From Palaemon carinicauda (Eukaryota > Arthropoda > Malacostraca > Decapoda > Palaemonidae): 64,000 nt of DNA. The notes under the pieces were generated by a model. That model worked only from the letters and a program-made list of their open reading frames with translations, was not told the origin of the DNA and did no database searches. Location of the stretch: NCBI RefSeq assembly GCF_036898095.1, contig NC_090729.1, positions 64,184,455 to 64,248,454 on the forward strand. Reading direction: 5' to 3'. Each line of letters starts with the position of its first letter. Position 1 is the stretch's first letter. Of the stretch, positions 14,851 through 29,801 are shown one piece after another. The position numbers were made by a program, and so were the translations under genes.

Positions 14851-15884
14851 TCAATGGGCAAAGAGGTTCAGTCCTCAACTTCCTCATTCCGGCTCATCTA
14901 TGGGGCCTGATCCTTTGGCCGCCGTCATGCTGCTAATTGCTGTGGGATGACTGCCCTTGCCCCACCCTGCTGTTACAAGTCATGATATCTGCGGCAAACT
15001 GATATGGGAAAATATGGCAAAATAGGAAGTGTACATTCCTGAACCACGTTTTGCAAGATATGGCAGTCTGTTATTCCTTTTACACTATAGTTCAGGTCAG
15101 CAAGAGTACTTAACATCGACGGCAAACTCTTAAGGAACATAAGATGTCTGATTTCTTTGAGGTTGGTCTCAATATTTTGTTGAGACACATCAATTGAGAT
15201 ATTCAAGTAATTTTTCTCGACTTTCTCATCACTAGTCCTATGGGATTGAATCTCATAACTTATATATTTTCCCTACCATTATTATATATTTAGAGATCTT
15301 TTTATGAATTATCAGAGTTTACATTCATGACCGCATATACTTAGCAATGTTCAAATCACTTACATCTGTTTTTCTGAAGGTTGGCTTCTAAGATATGTGG
15401 TAAGATTTTGTATTCTTATTTTTGAGTCAATTATATGGATCTCATTATATTCATGGTAGTTTTTTTTATAGGAGTTGAGGGATTTAAGACGAAGGGACAT
15501 GGGTCCAGGGTCATGAAGACCGCATCTTGGTGGCATCAGTATTTAATCTGTGACATCACTGAGACACTACATTATAACAATAAATTTTGTTACTTTATTC
15601 ATACTATTGCTCCTGTTTTGAATAGACTATCTGCCTCTCTTCATCCCTTGTGTAGGGGGGAACAGAGAGGGAGTTGTCATTCAATGGTGAGTTGGGGTGC
15701 AATGAGACTTTTGAGAGGAACACTCAGAAATCATATTCTCCAAAAAACTGTCAAGGTCACGGTTGTGATCCAGTTAGGGAAGAGTTGATGATATAAAGGC
15801 AGACTAACTAAACAGATCTGTCCAGTGTCTCCCCTTACCAAAAATGCTTAAATCATAACCAGACTTGGATGCGTAACGCATATG
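14851..15884. other. Unassigned spacer
   Basis: The longest frame (15,435-15,788, 117 codons) has no recognisable domain and no homopolymer or compositional sign of coding. I treat the stretch as non-coding. Confidence 0.4.
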
Positions 15885-16078
15885 CACCAAGTTGTTGTTG
15901 TTGGGGTATTAAAGCCAACACTTGTTGTTGGCATGGGCCTTTCCCTTGGTTGGCCCGTAGCTCATGCACCAAGTTGTTGTTGTTGGGATATTAAAGCCAA
16001 CACTTGTTGTTGGCACGGGCCTTTCCCTTGGTTGGCCCGTAGACCATACACCAAGTTGTTGTTGTTGGGGTATTAAAG
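15885..16078 (+). repeat. 82-bp minisatellite, about 2.4 copies
   Basis: The unit begins CACCAAGTTGTTGTTGTTGG and starts at 15,885, 15,967 and 16,049, an exact 82-bp period. The copies are nearly identical. Each unit contains an internal GCCAACA...TGTTGGC palindrome and a second short GGGCC/GGCCC pair. Frames across it are repeat translations. Confidence 0.9.
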
Positions 16079-16416
16079 GAATGAAAATGAAAACTCATTC
16101 ACCTTGACTGCTGTAATCTATAAAGAGATAATATTTGTTGTAAATTTTCCTCAAAATCATTTAAATAGGAATAATTTATGAGTAAGTTCTGCTCAAAATT
16201 GTCAAAATATTAATTAAAAAATAGGGTTTTTTTTAACACAAGTTCTTTTTCTTAAAATCTCTGAAGTACTTTCCTATTCTGCATCTAAAGTTGGGTTATA
16301 ACGTTTTAGCGTTACTTGCATTGAGAAAAGCTTTTCTTATGGAACTGCTGCACTTGGACCAGGAGGCCATTCATCTATGAAATAATAAGGTTGAGTAGGA
16401 ATATAAAAGTAAATGC

Positions 16417-16418
<2 letters not shown>

Positions 16419-16480
<62 letters not shown>

Positions 16481-16481
16481 G
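16419..16481. repeat. (GA)n microsatellite with G-run
   Basis: A GA tract ends in about 12 consecutive G residues. Confidence 0.9.
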
Positions 16482-16561
16482 TAATGATTATGGGACCACT
16501 ATAGGTGTGAAATTAAATGTGAGTGCCAGCAGTACATCTCACAGAGGGAAAATCCTCCTGG

Positions 16562-17065
16562 TCAACGCCTACCAAAGTATAAACCTGCAAGTAGATCACC
16601 TTCTAAAGTAGCAACCTAAGTGTAGATCAGATACTAAAATAGGAACCTGAAGGTAGATTAACTTACTAAAGTAAAAACCAGCATGTAGTTACACACTAAA
16701 CTAGGAACCTCCATCTAAATTACTTACTAACGAAGAAACTTTCTGGAAGATCATTAACTAAAGTAGAAACAGGTATGTATATCACCAAGTAGAGTGCAAA
16801 CGTGCATGTAGATCACCCACTAAATTAGCAACCAGCGTCTAGATTACCTAGTAAAGTAGAAACCTGCACGTAGATCACCTACTAATGTAGAAAACCTGCA
16901 TATAGATCGCCTACTAAAGTAGAAACCTGCAGATAGATCACTTACTAAAGTATAAACATGCATATAGACTGCCTACTAAAACAGATACCTGCATGCAGAC
17001 TAAGGTAGAAACCTGTACAGTATTTAGGTCACCTACTAAAGTAGAAATATGCATATAAACTGCCC
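16562..17065 (+). repeat. Diverged ~31-bp minisatellite, about 16 units
   Basis: Units with a consensus close to AACCTGCATGTAGATCACC followed by TACTAAAGTAG repeat head to tail about every 31 bp from near 16,562. Examples start near 16,582, 16,613, 16,862 and 16,924. Copies differ by substitutions and small indels, and two units near 17,000 are shortened or lengthened. There is no spacer-repeat alternation, so this is not a CRISPR-like array. Confidence 0.85.
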
Positions 17066-19381
17066 TTGTGTTGATGCCAAATTGAAATCAAGCATGTCAC
17101 CTAATTACTGGTGCCTGAAGATCAACACTCCTTTTAGTACCCTTTAGATTGGTAAACATTGCCCTACCGAACAGCTCATTAAAAGAGCTAGAAATATTAC
17201 CAAGAAATTATGAAAAGCACTCGCTTTATGGTCTCCAGGCTGTTAGACAAAGATTGAAATCCTGCAAGAGCTTCATAACCGCCAATAGCCTCGACCCCGT
17301 AATATCAACAACTTACTTACTGCCTAGAATACTGGAGAGAATCAGTCAAAAGCCCACTTGATGAAGCCACCCAGAGCCCACGTGAGTCTCTTCCACATGA
17401 AACAAACCTCTGTAGAAAGGATTGGGGTTCTCTTAACCGAGAAAGAACTTGAATATGAAGTACTGGAGTGGGGTCTCCCCCCCCCCCCCCCCCCCCGTCT
17501 CTGCCTAGTGCACATGTGGGCATCGATCCAAACAATAGACGTCATACTTCGTGGGTGTGAACCGAGTCTAATCTGTACAATTTGGACCTATGCAAATGTA
17601 ATCATGCTGCTATTCAGTGTCTTGTTAAAGTTAGATCACTGGACTGAATTATAGAAGACCTGTTATGGATTTATAACTCGAACACTTGTCCATTAGATTG
17701 ATCCATCTATAGGAAGAGTAAATGAGGTACCGTTTACCTTACAAAAATAGCTGTGAGAAAATTACAGGAATACTACTTACATATTTGCTGGTGCTCCTTC
17801 TAAAATACAAATTTAATATTTTCAAGGACCTACAAATTGCAGTCTATAAGTAAATATCCAAAAAAACTTTATATGAATTTATTGAAATTAATAAGAAAAA
17901 TATTTCAATGTATAAAGGATTACTGATATAGATCCTTGCTAACCTAGACCGTACCCATGTCCCAAACATTTTAACAAATCTAGATTGTGCAATAATTTGA
18001 ACCTCTTTTAGCACTTTAAAGTTATCCAGCAATTACTGAAGCTAATCTAAGTATTACAGATGAAATATGAGACATGTCGCCTAGCACTGCATCTGGGAAA
18101 AGTAGTCTGTATTACATAACGTTATAATAGACCAACACTCTAGAGTCTAAACCCTACAGTAGACTTATATCTAGGTTCCAGTCACAAGAAACCATCTCTA
18201 AATATCCTCATGTCAACGGGATTTATTAGCTGCATCATACATAGCAATTCTCCTAGATATTTTGGATGTCCAGTTCTGATTATTTGATTGGTTATTGAAC
18301 ATATTTTAAACTCCAGGGAAATATATGATAAACTAATTTCTACAGAAAATGGAATTTTCTATAATGAATGGACGAGTGCAGGTTAGTTTTGTTTTTCTCT
18401 TCATATTCCATAGGGGCTGGGGCATAATAATATACGTATTGGTCTATTAAATGTGAAGTATATTTTTTACTCTAACTCCATTGTTTATATCTTAGAGACT
18501 AAAGGGGATATATTGCATATGTGCGTTTTCCCATGGTTTGGAGAGCTTCCTGTGCATATGCAATGACGTATTTTTCAGGTGCTTTCTTTAAACTAATTAA
18601 CAGCTTACAAGTACTTCTTCCTCAATTCCCGGATGTTTTTCTACAACAGCCATTTTTTTATCACCTTCCCCTTCTCGAAGAAGGAACTTAAGTGAAGTAA
18701 ATCAATGTATTTCAAAATCTAGTTTAATTTCATTTATGTCAGCAATTCATTATGGTGGAAATGCTCTGCGTTTAGTGTAAAGCCATTGTTGGTCGTGCAA
18801 AATTGAAAAAGAAAAGAAAAAAAAAAAAACAGTGAAATAATGCCTCAAAGGTCTGATTTTAATTTTTAGGAAAGGCCAGCATAATTTCTCCTGCAAATCT
18901 TCTGTACAAAAAGAGATGGTGTCAATCATAAGGAAAGGAATTATTTGTGATTTACTTTTTCACATTATAAGGATTTATTTGATTCACTTTATCATATTGT
19001 ACGGATTTATTTGTGATTTATTATATTGTGATTTACTTCTAGTTTGTGACTTGGGAGGCAGGGGTCCGACTAGCTGTTGTGACCTGGGAAGGTTTGTGAC
19101 CTAGGGAGGGGGTGGGCATTTCCGGAGGGCTTGCCCTTGGCTTGGGGTTCTAACATGGTAAGGGTGGTCCAGGGGCTGGACCCCGGCTAGGCGCTTTGAC
19201 CTGGGAACCACTAGGTTAACATAAGTGGGTTTTTTAGGTTCTGTACCCTTTTACAAATCTCAAAAGTGTTAAATAATCATGTTTTGGTCTGTTTTCACCC
19301 ACGTACATGAACCATATACTTTTTCAAACTAGTTATCTTGTGCTTATTTTGCATTTTTGACCATTATTATTGCTCTAAATC
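17066..19381. other. Unassigned spacer
   Basis: It contains a poly-C run of about 20 bases at 17,478-17,496, a short AT-rich direct repeat at 18,935-19,040 (GGATTTATTTG and GTGATTTA units), and a local GC-richer patch at 19,043-19,215. Short frames here show no domain. Confidence 0.5.
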
Positions 19382-19385
19382 ACTC

Positions 19386-19987
19386 TGTTATGTATTATTG
19401 TAATAGTGTACTATATTATTTCAAGTGTTGCAGGTATTGCGCAACATTGCATCATATTGCATGAATAAGACATGTTATGCTTTGTACATAAGTGCAATGG
19501 TTTGTTTTGGTATTAGGATTCAAACATTTGTTGGTTACCTCAAAGATAGGATGTGATTCTTTATGATTTTGTACTGGAATTGGATTTAAGTCATTTCAGA
19601 GCGATGCTCTTTTGTTTAGCAATGTTTTGGTTTGTCAGATTGTGTAAGACGCTCCACAGACTTGGGAGTCAGCTGTCACAGAGCAAACAGAGCAATGTAG
19701 TCATTTATACATTAAACGTATATTTTAAGAATACCAACGTCTTATTACCCATCAAGCCAAAACTGATGACTAGAGATGGGATCAGCTGAGAAATAATCAC
19801 TAACAATTGTTCATCTATGTTCCAGGTAATTATTATGGTTAATAGAACTTCCTACCAAAGTACCATATCCCAAACTGACGACTAGAGATGGGATCAGCTG
19901 AGAAATAATCACTAACAATTGTTCATCTATGTTCCAGGTAATTATTATGGTTAATAAAACTTCCTACCAAAGTATCATATCCCAAAC
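19386..19987 (+). repeat. 5' LTR with internal 112-bp tandem duplication
   Basis: 602 bp against 487 bp for the 3' LTR. The excess is a duplication of exactly 112 bp at the LTR's 3' end: junction positions 19,760, 19,872 and 19,984 all begin AAACTG. The remaining 3 bp is a small indel near 19,405. The 3' LTR has a single copy, so the duplication arose after insertion. Confidence 0.93.
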
Positions 19988-20005
19988 TGGCGACGTTTAG
20001 GACGA
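19988..20005 (+). promoter_or_regulatory. Primer binding site candidate
   Basis: TGGCGACGTTTAGGACGA lies immediately after the 5' LTR. It starts TGG, complementary to the CCA end of a tRNA primer. The tRNA species was not identified. Confidence 0.5.
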
Positions 20006-20244
20006 CGGACAAGCAGGGAGAAACATTGGACCTTATGTACAAGGACGTCCAGCACAAGAGAAGTTCCGTTTTTACAGTAGGGGGCAAGAGTAAAATCACC
20101 CAATGAAGATTTTACCAGCAGCAGAACAGGAATTTCATCTAAATACACAAAAGGGTGAAATTTAAAGTTGGGTAGGTAGGAAGTACACTTGTGACTGCAG
20201 AACAGCAGCTTAACCTACCATAGTTATTAAGGTAAGCAATCAAA

Positions 20245-23200
20245 ATGCCTTTTAACATAGAACACCCACAAAGTTTCAGCATCACTGTTGAGCCCAATCT
20301 GTTGCAACACGATGGCAACAGTGGTGTGAGGAATTTAAGATTTATTTAGAAGCATTAGGGAACATGAAGGATGCACAAAAGAATGCATTATTACTTCATA
20401 CAGCAGGTAGGGAAGTTCGGGAAGTGTTTAAGACTTTGCAGCCTACAGATGACACAAGTGAAGCTGCAATTAAGGCTCTTACTACATATTTTGCTCCTCA
20501 GGTCAATAAATTTTTTGAAAGATACCAGTTTTCAGCGCAAGCTTATCAGAAAGAAAATGAAAGTTTAGATGCATTTGTGACTAGACTAAAGAATTTAGCC
20601 GTTTCATGTGAATTTCTAGAGTTAGAAAATGTTATCATAGATCAAGTAATTTCACATTGCACATCAGAAGAGCTAAGAAAGAAATCATTGCAAGATAAAG
20701 ATTTAACATTAGAAAAGGTATTGATAACAGGCAGAGCTTTAGAAACATCAAATAGGCAAAGCAACATAATATGTAGGCCTAGTTCTACAAGCAATAGAAT
20801 GGAAAATTCTAAAATTAATACAGTAGGTGCTAAGTGGAAAACTAATGAGAATCAGAGAAGGAATATGTCAAAGCTTAGCCATAGAAAAGTGCCTAACACT
20901 AATGTTCATAAATATCAGAATCAGGCTTATACACAGAAACAACAGGAAAAACCCAAGTGTTTTAGGTGTGGTAAAACTGATCATCTTGCATAGGAAGCAA
21001 AGAAATGCCCTGCTACTGGACAGACATGCCAGAATTGCAGAAAGATGGGTCATTTTGCAACTGCTTGTAGATTCCCTAAACAGTACACAAAGAAAATAAA
21101 TGCTACAGTTGATACTATGGGTCAAGAGAATTATGCGGAAAATGTTCATGATAATCAGGTTAGTTCAGAAACTGATTTTGCGTTTCGCATTAATTCAGTC
21201 AACAAAGGTGCAAAGAAACATAACATGGTAGAAGTAATCATAAATGGTAAACCAATTTTGATGCAAGTTGACACAGCAGCTGATGTATCAATTATGTCTG
21301 AGAAAATGGCTAAAAGCATTCCTAATTTGTTATTAGAAGGTACAAATAGAGTTTTGAAAAGTTATAATGGTTTTGATATTCAGGTAATAGGTGCTTCGAA
21401 CTTAGAAGTACAGTACAAAGAACAGAAATTAGAGAGAATGCCATTAACAGTAGTTAAAGGTAATGGACAAACTTTGCTAGGTTTAGATTGGCTACAGTAT
21501 TTGAAGTTAGATTGGCCTAGTATTTTGAAGGTTACAGGTAGACAAGATGAAAACAAAAATGAAATATCTATGGATAATATCATATCAGAGTTTCAAGACG
21601 TATTTGAAGATAAAATAGGTACAGTAAAGAACGCAAAGGCAATTTTAGTTTTGAAACCTGACAGTTCTCCTAGATTTTTTGCTCCGAGACCAGTACCGTA
21701 TGCATTGAAAAGTGCAGTTGAAACAGAAATCAGGAGATTAGAAAATGAAGGTTCCTGGGAAAAGGTTACATATTCAGATTGGGCTACACCATTAGTTCCT
21801 ATTGTGAAGGAAAGTGGACAGGTTAGGTTATGTGGAGATTACAAAGTAACGTTGAATCCACAACTGCAAGTAGCTCAACATCCCTTACCAAATCCGAAAG
21901 ACATGTTTGCAACTATGTCAGGATGCAGTGTTTTTTCTAAATTCGACTTCAGACAAGCATTTCAACAGCTTCCCATGGATGAAACTTCATAAGAATTATG
22001 TACAGTAAATACATCCTTAGGTTTGTTTAGGCCAAAGAGGTTACCTTATGGAGTTGCAAGTAGTCCAGCTATATGGCAACGAACTATGGATAAGATTTTT
22101 TCAGGAATGCAAGGTGCATTCATTTTTATAGATGATATCTTAATTGCGGGTAAAGACACAAGAGAACATAGAGAAAGATTGCGAACAGTTCTGAAGAAGT
22201 TGAAGGAACATAATATTAGAGTAAATAAGAACAAATGTATTTTAGAAGTGGATTCAGTGGAATACTTAGGTTTTGTAATAAATGGCAAGGGTATTCACAA
22301 AACTAAAAAGAAGATTAAAGCTGTACAATCAACAAAAGTGCCAGAAAATGTTAAGGAATTACAATCATTTCTAGGTTTAGTAACATTTTATGGGAATTTC
22401 ATTCAGAATTTGTCTACAATTGCACACCCATTGTATACTCTGTTGAATAAGGGGGTAGAATGGAAGTGGACAAATGAGTGTCAGGAATCTTTTGAAAGAA
22501 TCAAGCAGGAAATAACATCACCTACATTCTTAGTACATTTTCAAATGGATTTACCAGTTAAATTAGTATGTGATGCATCAAACATAGGTTTAGGTGCAGT
22601 ATTATCTCATGTAATGCCAGATGGAACAGAAAAACCAATTGCATTCACTTCTAGAGTATTGAACAAGGCAGAAAGGAATTACTCTCAAATAGAAAAGGAA
22701 GGTTTAGCATTAGTTTATGGAGTTTAAAAATTCCATATGTATCTTTATGGTAGGAAAAAGTTCACACTTGTTACAGATCATAAACCTTTATTAGCAATAT
22801 TGGGTCAAAAAGCAAATTTACCTACGTTGGTGGCTGCAAGACTACAACGTTGGACAATTACGTTAGCAGCGTACCACTATGATATAGAATACCGTCCAAC
22901 ATCAAACATGGGTAATGCAGATGCTTTATCCAGATTACCCGTAGACAAAGCTCCAGAGGAGTATGATGACAGTATTCTGTTAATTTCTGTATATGATGTA
23001 CCAATAACTGCAAAAGATGTAGCACACACTACCAAGCAAGACCCAGTACTTAGTAAGGTTTTGGAGAGTTTAATGACAGGTAGGGACTTATGTGGAAAAG
23101 AGGAAAATTGTAAACCGTATAAGGATATATGGTATGAACTGAGTGTAACACAAGGAATAGTGATGAGAGGTTCCAGGGGAGTTATTCCTAATTCACTGAG

Positions 23201-24290
23201 AAATAAGGTTTTGTCTGAAATACATGCTGATCACCAAGGTATTGTAAGATCAAAGTCAATTGCGAGAACTTTTGTATGGTGGCCAGGTGTAGATAAAGAT
23301 GTGGAATGTTATATAAAGAATTGTATGAATTGTGTTATGCAACAGAACAATCCTCAATTTGCTAGAATGCACCCGTGGGAGTTACCCAGGTATCCATGGC
23401 AAAGAGTGCATATAGATTTTGCAGGTCCTTTTTTGAATGATTTGTTTTTGATAGTAGTAGATGCTTACAGTAAGTGGCCAGAAATTATCCCGATGAAGAT
23501 AACAACGTCTTACACCACAATAAAAGAGTTAATGCAAATTTTTTCAATGCATGGTATTCCAGAAAGAATTGTTACAGATAATGGTCCACAATTTACCTCA
23601 CAAGAGTTTAAAGAATTTTGTAATGTCAATGGTATAAAGCATACATTTTCAGCTACATATCATCCATCTACTAATGAAGAGGCTGAAAGATTTGTCCAAA
23701 CGTTTAAACACAATATGAAGTGTAGAAAAGCAAATTCAGGTAATATATTTTTGCATGTGTCAAAGTTTTTATTGTCTTATAGAACAACGCCGCACAGCAC
23801 AACAGGCGTGGCACCCTCAAATTTGTTGATGGGGAGGAGGATAAGGTGTAAGTTAGATTTGTTGTATCAGAGTTTGCAAAGTGATTTAGAAGATAAAGGG
23901 TATAAACAAGTAGCAAAGCTTCCTAATGTAAGACATTTTTTACCTTTGTCTGATGTCATGGTAAGATCGTACAACACTCCAGAGAAGTGGGTACCAGGAG
24001 AGATTGTAAGAGAGATAGGAAATTTACATTATGATGTTTGTGTTGGTGATAATGTTGTAAAATGTCATGTTGATCAATTACAGCCGTTAAACAGAAAGAC
24101 AGTAGAGCATGTGAATTTTAGAGATGAGAAACTTAAAGAAGTAGTTAGATCAAATGAGTCAAATATTAACCAAGATGGTCCAACATCCAATGTAGATTCA
24201 GAACCAATTCATGTACCAGTACAAGATGAGGTTAAAGTGCTTCCCAATAGGATTAATAGAGGAAAGCCCCCTGAGAGATTAGATTTATGA
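20245..24290 (+). pseudogene. gag-pol of the Gypsy element, broken by one frameshift and three in-frame stops
   Basis: Translation starts plausibly at ATG 20,245. A one-base shift near 20,300 moves into the main frame (ATRWQQWCEEFKIYL, gag). That frame then runs to 24,290, interrupted only by TAG at 20,991, TAA at 21,990 and TAA at 22,725. Domains: zinc knuckles at 20.96-21.07 kb (CFRC...H...C with long spacing, then canonical CQNCRKMGHFATAC), protease with VDTAADVS (DTA triad) at 21.27 kb, RT with FIDDI at 22,125-22,136, RNase H with TDHKPL at 22.77 kb, and integrase with HADHQG...C..C at 23.2-23.3 kb and core residues in DFAGPF, TDNGPQF and the STNEEAERF segment. The first stop lies inside knuckle 1. 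Three nonsense changes without pol frameshifts point to recent inactivation by point mutation. Confidence 0.92.
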
Positions 24291-24311
24291 AGATTTTTAC
24301 AATGTCAAGTT

Positions 24312-24324
24312 AAGGTGGAGGAGA
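24312..24324 (+). promoter_or_regulatory. Polypurine tract
   Basis: AAGGTGGAGGAGA directly precedes the 3' LTR, the expected position for plus-strand priming. Confidence 0.75.
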
Positions 24325-24325
24325 C

Positions 24326-24812
24326 TGTTATGTATTATTGTAATGTACTATATTATTTCAAGTGTTACAGGTATTGCGCAACATTGCATCATATTGCATG
24401 AATAAGACATGTTATGCTTTGTACATAAGAGTAATGATTTGTTTTGGTATTAGGATTCAAACATTTGTTGGTTACCTCAAAGATAGGATGTGATTCTTTA
24501 TGATTTTGTACTGGAGTTGGATTTAAGTCTTTTCAGAGCGATGCTCTTTTGTTTAGCAATGTTTTGGTTTGTCAGATTGTGTAAGACACTCCACAGACTT
24601 GGGAGTCAGCTGTCACAGAGCAAACAGAGCAATGTAGTCATTTATACATTAAACATATATTTTAAGAATACCAACGTCTTATTACCCATCAAGCCAAAAC
24701 TGACAACTAGAGATGGGATCAGCTGAGAAATAATCACTAACAATTGTTCATCTATGTTCCAGGTAATTATTATGGTTAATAGAACTTCCTACCAAAGTAC
24801 CATATCCCAAAC
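24326..24812 (+). repeat. 3' LTR
   Basis: 487 bp, TGTTATGT...CCCAAAC, nearly identical to the 5' LTR outside its duplication and followed by the ACTC target copy. Confidence 0.93.
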
Positions 24813-24816
24813 ACTC

Positions 24817-27337
<2,521 letters not shown>

Positions 27338-27733
27338 TAAGCTCGGCCAGCTATCTCAATTTTTTCACAAAAATTTAACAACAAGCCAAAACATGGTTAC
27401 TTGGTGTGACTGGACATATGTATTATTCTTTGTTTAACTTTAGCCATAATCAACAGAGGACGAATGTCCAAATAGGCACATTAAAAAATAATAACAATAA
27501 TGCATATAAAAAAGATATTACCAAAGCAAAAAGAAAAATGCATGATAAAATAAAGATCATATATATGGTACATTGCTAGCAAATGATTATATGGTACCCC
27601 GAAAAAAAAAATACTGACTTATATATGATTCGGTAACTTGTTAAAGAATAATTGTTACCTCTGTCAGAAACATAATACTCAATTTTTTAGTGCACAAACA
27701 CTAATTCCTGATACGTACACGTACCACGGTTTC

Positions 27734-27825
<92 letters not shown>

Positions 27826-28088
27826 CTGATATATTTTATTAGATGCCCATAGATTGTTATATATTTTTTTTTTATTCTCTTTTCTTTTTTAACATTCCGG
27901 CTTATATATTTTTATTAGATGCCGAGAGAAAAAATGATTTATATCTTTTTTTTTTAATTGTTGTTTTAAATGTATTTTTAACAATGCAGATGTAGAAAAT
28001 TTCTTCAATTACATATTACTAGCGTACTAACAGCTTTTCTTACAAACACCTCCCGACAATTTACTCCTTTAGCGAATGAGGTGGCCAC
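27338..28088 (-). other. 3' non-coding region between env and LTR, with (AT)n insert
   Basis: About 750 bp with no long frame, homologous to the region after each plus-strand env. It includes an (AT)n tract at 27,738-27,822 and A/T-rich runs. Confidence 0.8.
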
Positions 28089-29789
28089 TCAAACGGCTTT
28101 GAATTGAATCAAGTATGGAGTATTGTCGGGACTAGGCGAATCGTTCCTTTGTAGCTGCTTGCTGTGCCGTAACCTACGCCAAACAAGGATGTTCACGGCG
28201 ATAAATATCACCCCCGTAAACGCCAATCCTGCTAGTAGTATGTGGTGAAGGATTTCCTTATAAGTCGGTGACAGGTGGTCCCTTTCGGTAAGTTTCATCA
28301 ACCGCTTTGTCACATGTCCGTTGTACGGGAGAGGGAGTGCTGGCATTGTAGAGGTCCACGTGAAGTTCGCGAAGTAGGCTCGTTCTCTGATGATTGTCCG
28401 TAGACCAGTCACCATGGAATTCTGGGAATTCCCGACACAACCATCTGCTGCGACGAAGATGTGGGTGAAGGACGTGGATCCGTCAGGGCATGATACATTG
28501 AAGCCGTCCTTGTCGTATCGTATCCATGAGCCATTGTTCAGTCTGCAATTGAACTCATTATTGTCAAAGGGATAAAGCTTATTCTGACAATTTTCACTTT
28601 TATGGGAGAGAGCACCGTCTAGCACTATACCTAACTCGCATGAATCCATTAAGTTTTTATGGAATTCAAATGAGTCAGCTGTACATATTTTTCTATCCAT
28701 TGCGTCTGAACAGTGAGTTAATTGATTTAAGTCTTTAATGACCGTATATGTTTCCTTGTCTGGGGAAATCAATACGTGTCCTGTCAAACTGGATATTACT
28801 GGATTTGAGTGATTCGTCATGAAAGTCGGAAATGGTGATATCCTGTAAGATTGCCAGGCATCAGAAGAATCAAAGGGAATTGTAATCATAATCTTGTTAT
28901 TATCTACGTTTACTGTAATTAGGCTGTAATAAAATTCTAACCTATGTTCGTCTAACAAAGGAACATAGCCTAGTTTATCCCTTCCGTTCTCCAGAATTAA
29001 CTTTAAGTAACTTATAGGCAACAAATGGGGCGACAATACACCTTTAGTTGCTAACGTGATAGCTTCTACATAATCCTTGGATTTCTCAATGAAATGTGCA
29101 ATTCTGTTATGTATGTGATCTATCTTTGAATCATAATACGTTAATGTTGCCAACAAATCCTGTACTTCCATAATTTGAACGATATTATTTGAATGTTCAT
29201 TTACTAAATCCATGATTTTATTGATTGAAGCTAACTGATTCCTTAGTTCTGACATAAACAAATCATCTTTATGAGTCAAGAACTCAATTTTCTTATTTTG
29301 ATTACTAATTTTAAGACAATTGGAAATTCCTAAACCTAAACTTACAACAGACCCAAAGATGCTTAATGCAGCATAAATAAACGGATTCCGTCTTTCTTTA
29401 TGTTCGTGTCCTACAGTCTACATCAAAAGGTCATAAGCCAAAGATCCTGTCTCGTCAGTCTTATTTTTCAAGTCATCAGATAGCATCTCTGCAACTTTTA
29501 ATGTTGATCCAAGCAAACTCTCTGTAGTCAAATGAAAATGTCTTCTATGCAACTCATCCAATGATGCAGAAAACCTTGAAATGGCGGTTAAGCTAGTGAC
29601 ATCATTCTCTTGAAGAAAAATTGCTTGCATATGCACTTCGACAATTACGTTGGTTGATGTAATGAAAATGTCTTCTTGTCTTTCAACTATATTGCCATAT
29701 TTTAAATATATATTTTTAGTTTTAGAGCTCATCCCACACGAGAAAAATGTCTGAGCGAACAATATCACTCCCAACAACAAAAAATTCAT
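28089..29789 (-). pseudogene. env: F-type envelope glycoprotein gene (minus copy), one nonsense codon
   Basis: The frame matches the intact plus-strand env genes throughout. It is broken by TAG at 29,418-29,420, where the plus copies have a tryptophan codon (residue 125), just before the dibasic cleavage-like site. It also lacks the arginine codon corresponding to residue 68. After the stop the frame stays open to 28,089, covering the fusion-peptide-like stretch, heptad region, cysteine-rich part and transmembrane anchor. A glycine replaces the glutamate three codons after the stop, a change shared with the fourth plus-strand env near 63,234. As it stands only a 123-residue N-terminal product could be made. 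Confidence 0.9.
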
Positions 29790-29799
29790 CTTGGAAACC

Positions 29800-29801
29800 T
29801 G
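29800..29801 (-). promoter_or_regulatory. Splice-acceptor-like AG before env (minus copy)
   Basis: A pyrimidine-rich TATTTTTTCTCGTTACAG precedes GTTTCC and the env ATG, at the same distance as in all plus copies. Confidence 0.5.

Larger units (their letters stand above)
19386..24812 (+). mobile_element. Complete Gypsy-type LTR retrotransposon (K02A2.6/Mag-like)
   Basis: Two LTRs (19,386-19,987 and 24,326-24,812) start TGTTATGT and end CCCAAAC. They are flanked by a 4-bp target duplication ACTC (19,382-19,385 and 24,813-24,816). A primer-binding-site-like TGG follows the 5' LTR and a purine tract precedes the 3' LTR. The internal region is one gag-pol frame in the order gag, zinc knuckles, protease, RT, RNase H, integrase, with no env. 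The LTRs remain nearly identical apart from a 112-bp tandem duplication and a few changes, so the insertion is fairly young despite its coding lesions. Confidence 0.93.

Noticed and set aside
16562..17065. CRISPR-like array
   Set aside because: The whole 31-bp unit is repeated without unique spacers, in a eukaryotic context.
17317..17654. Proline- or glycine-rich ORFs around the C-run
   Set aside because: The composition comes from the poly-C tract at 17,478-17,496. No domain on either side.
20991..22727. Reassigned stop codons or readthrough in gag-pol
   Set aside because: Other elements in the window end their frames normally at TAA, TAG and TGA, and the three stops replace ordinary family residues. 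Point-mutation decay is simpler.
28258..28575. Short frames overlapping env on both strands, repeated in every env copy
   Set aside because: They are alternative-frame or antisense shadows of the conserved env coding sequence, so their conservation follows from env.
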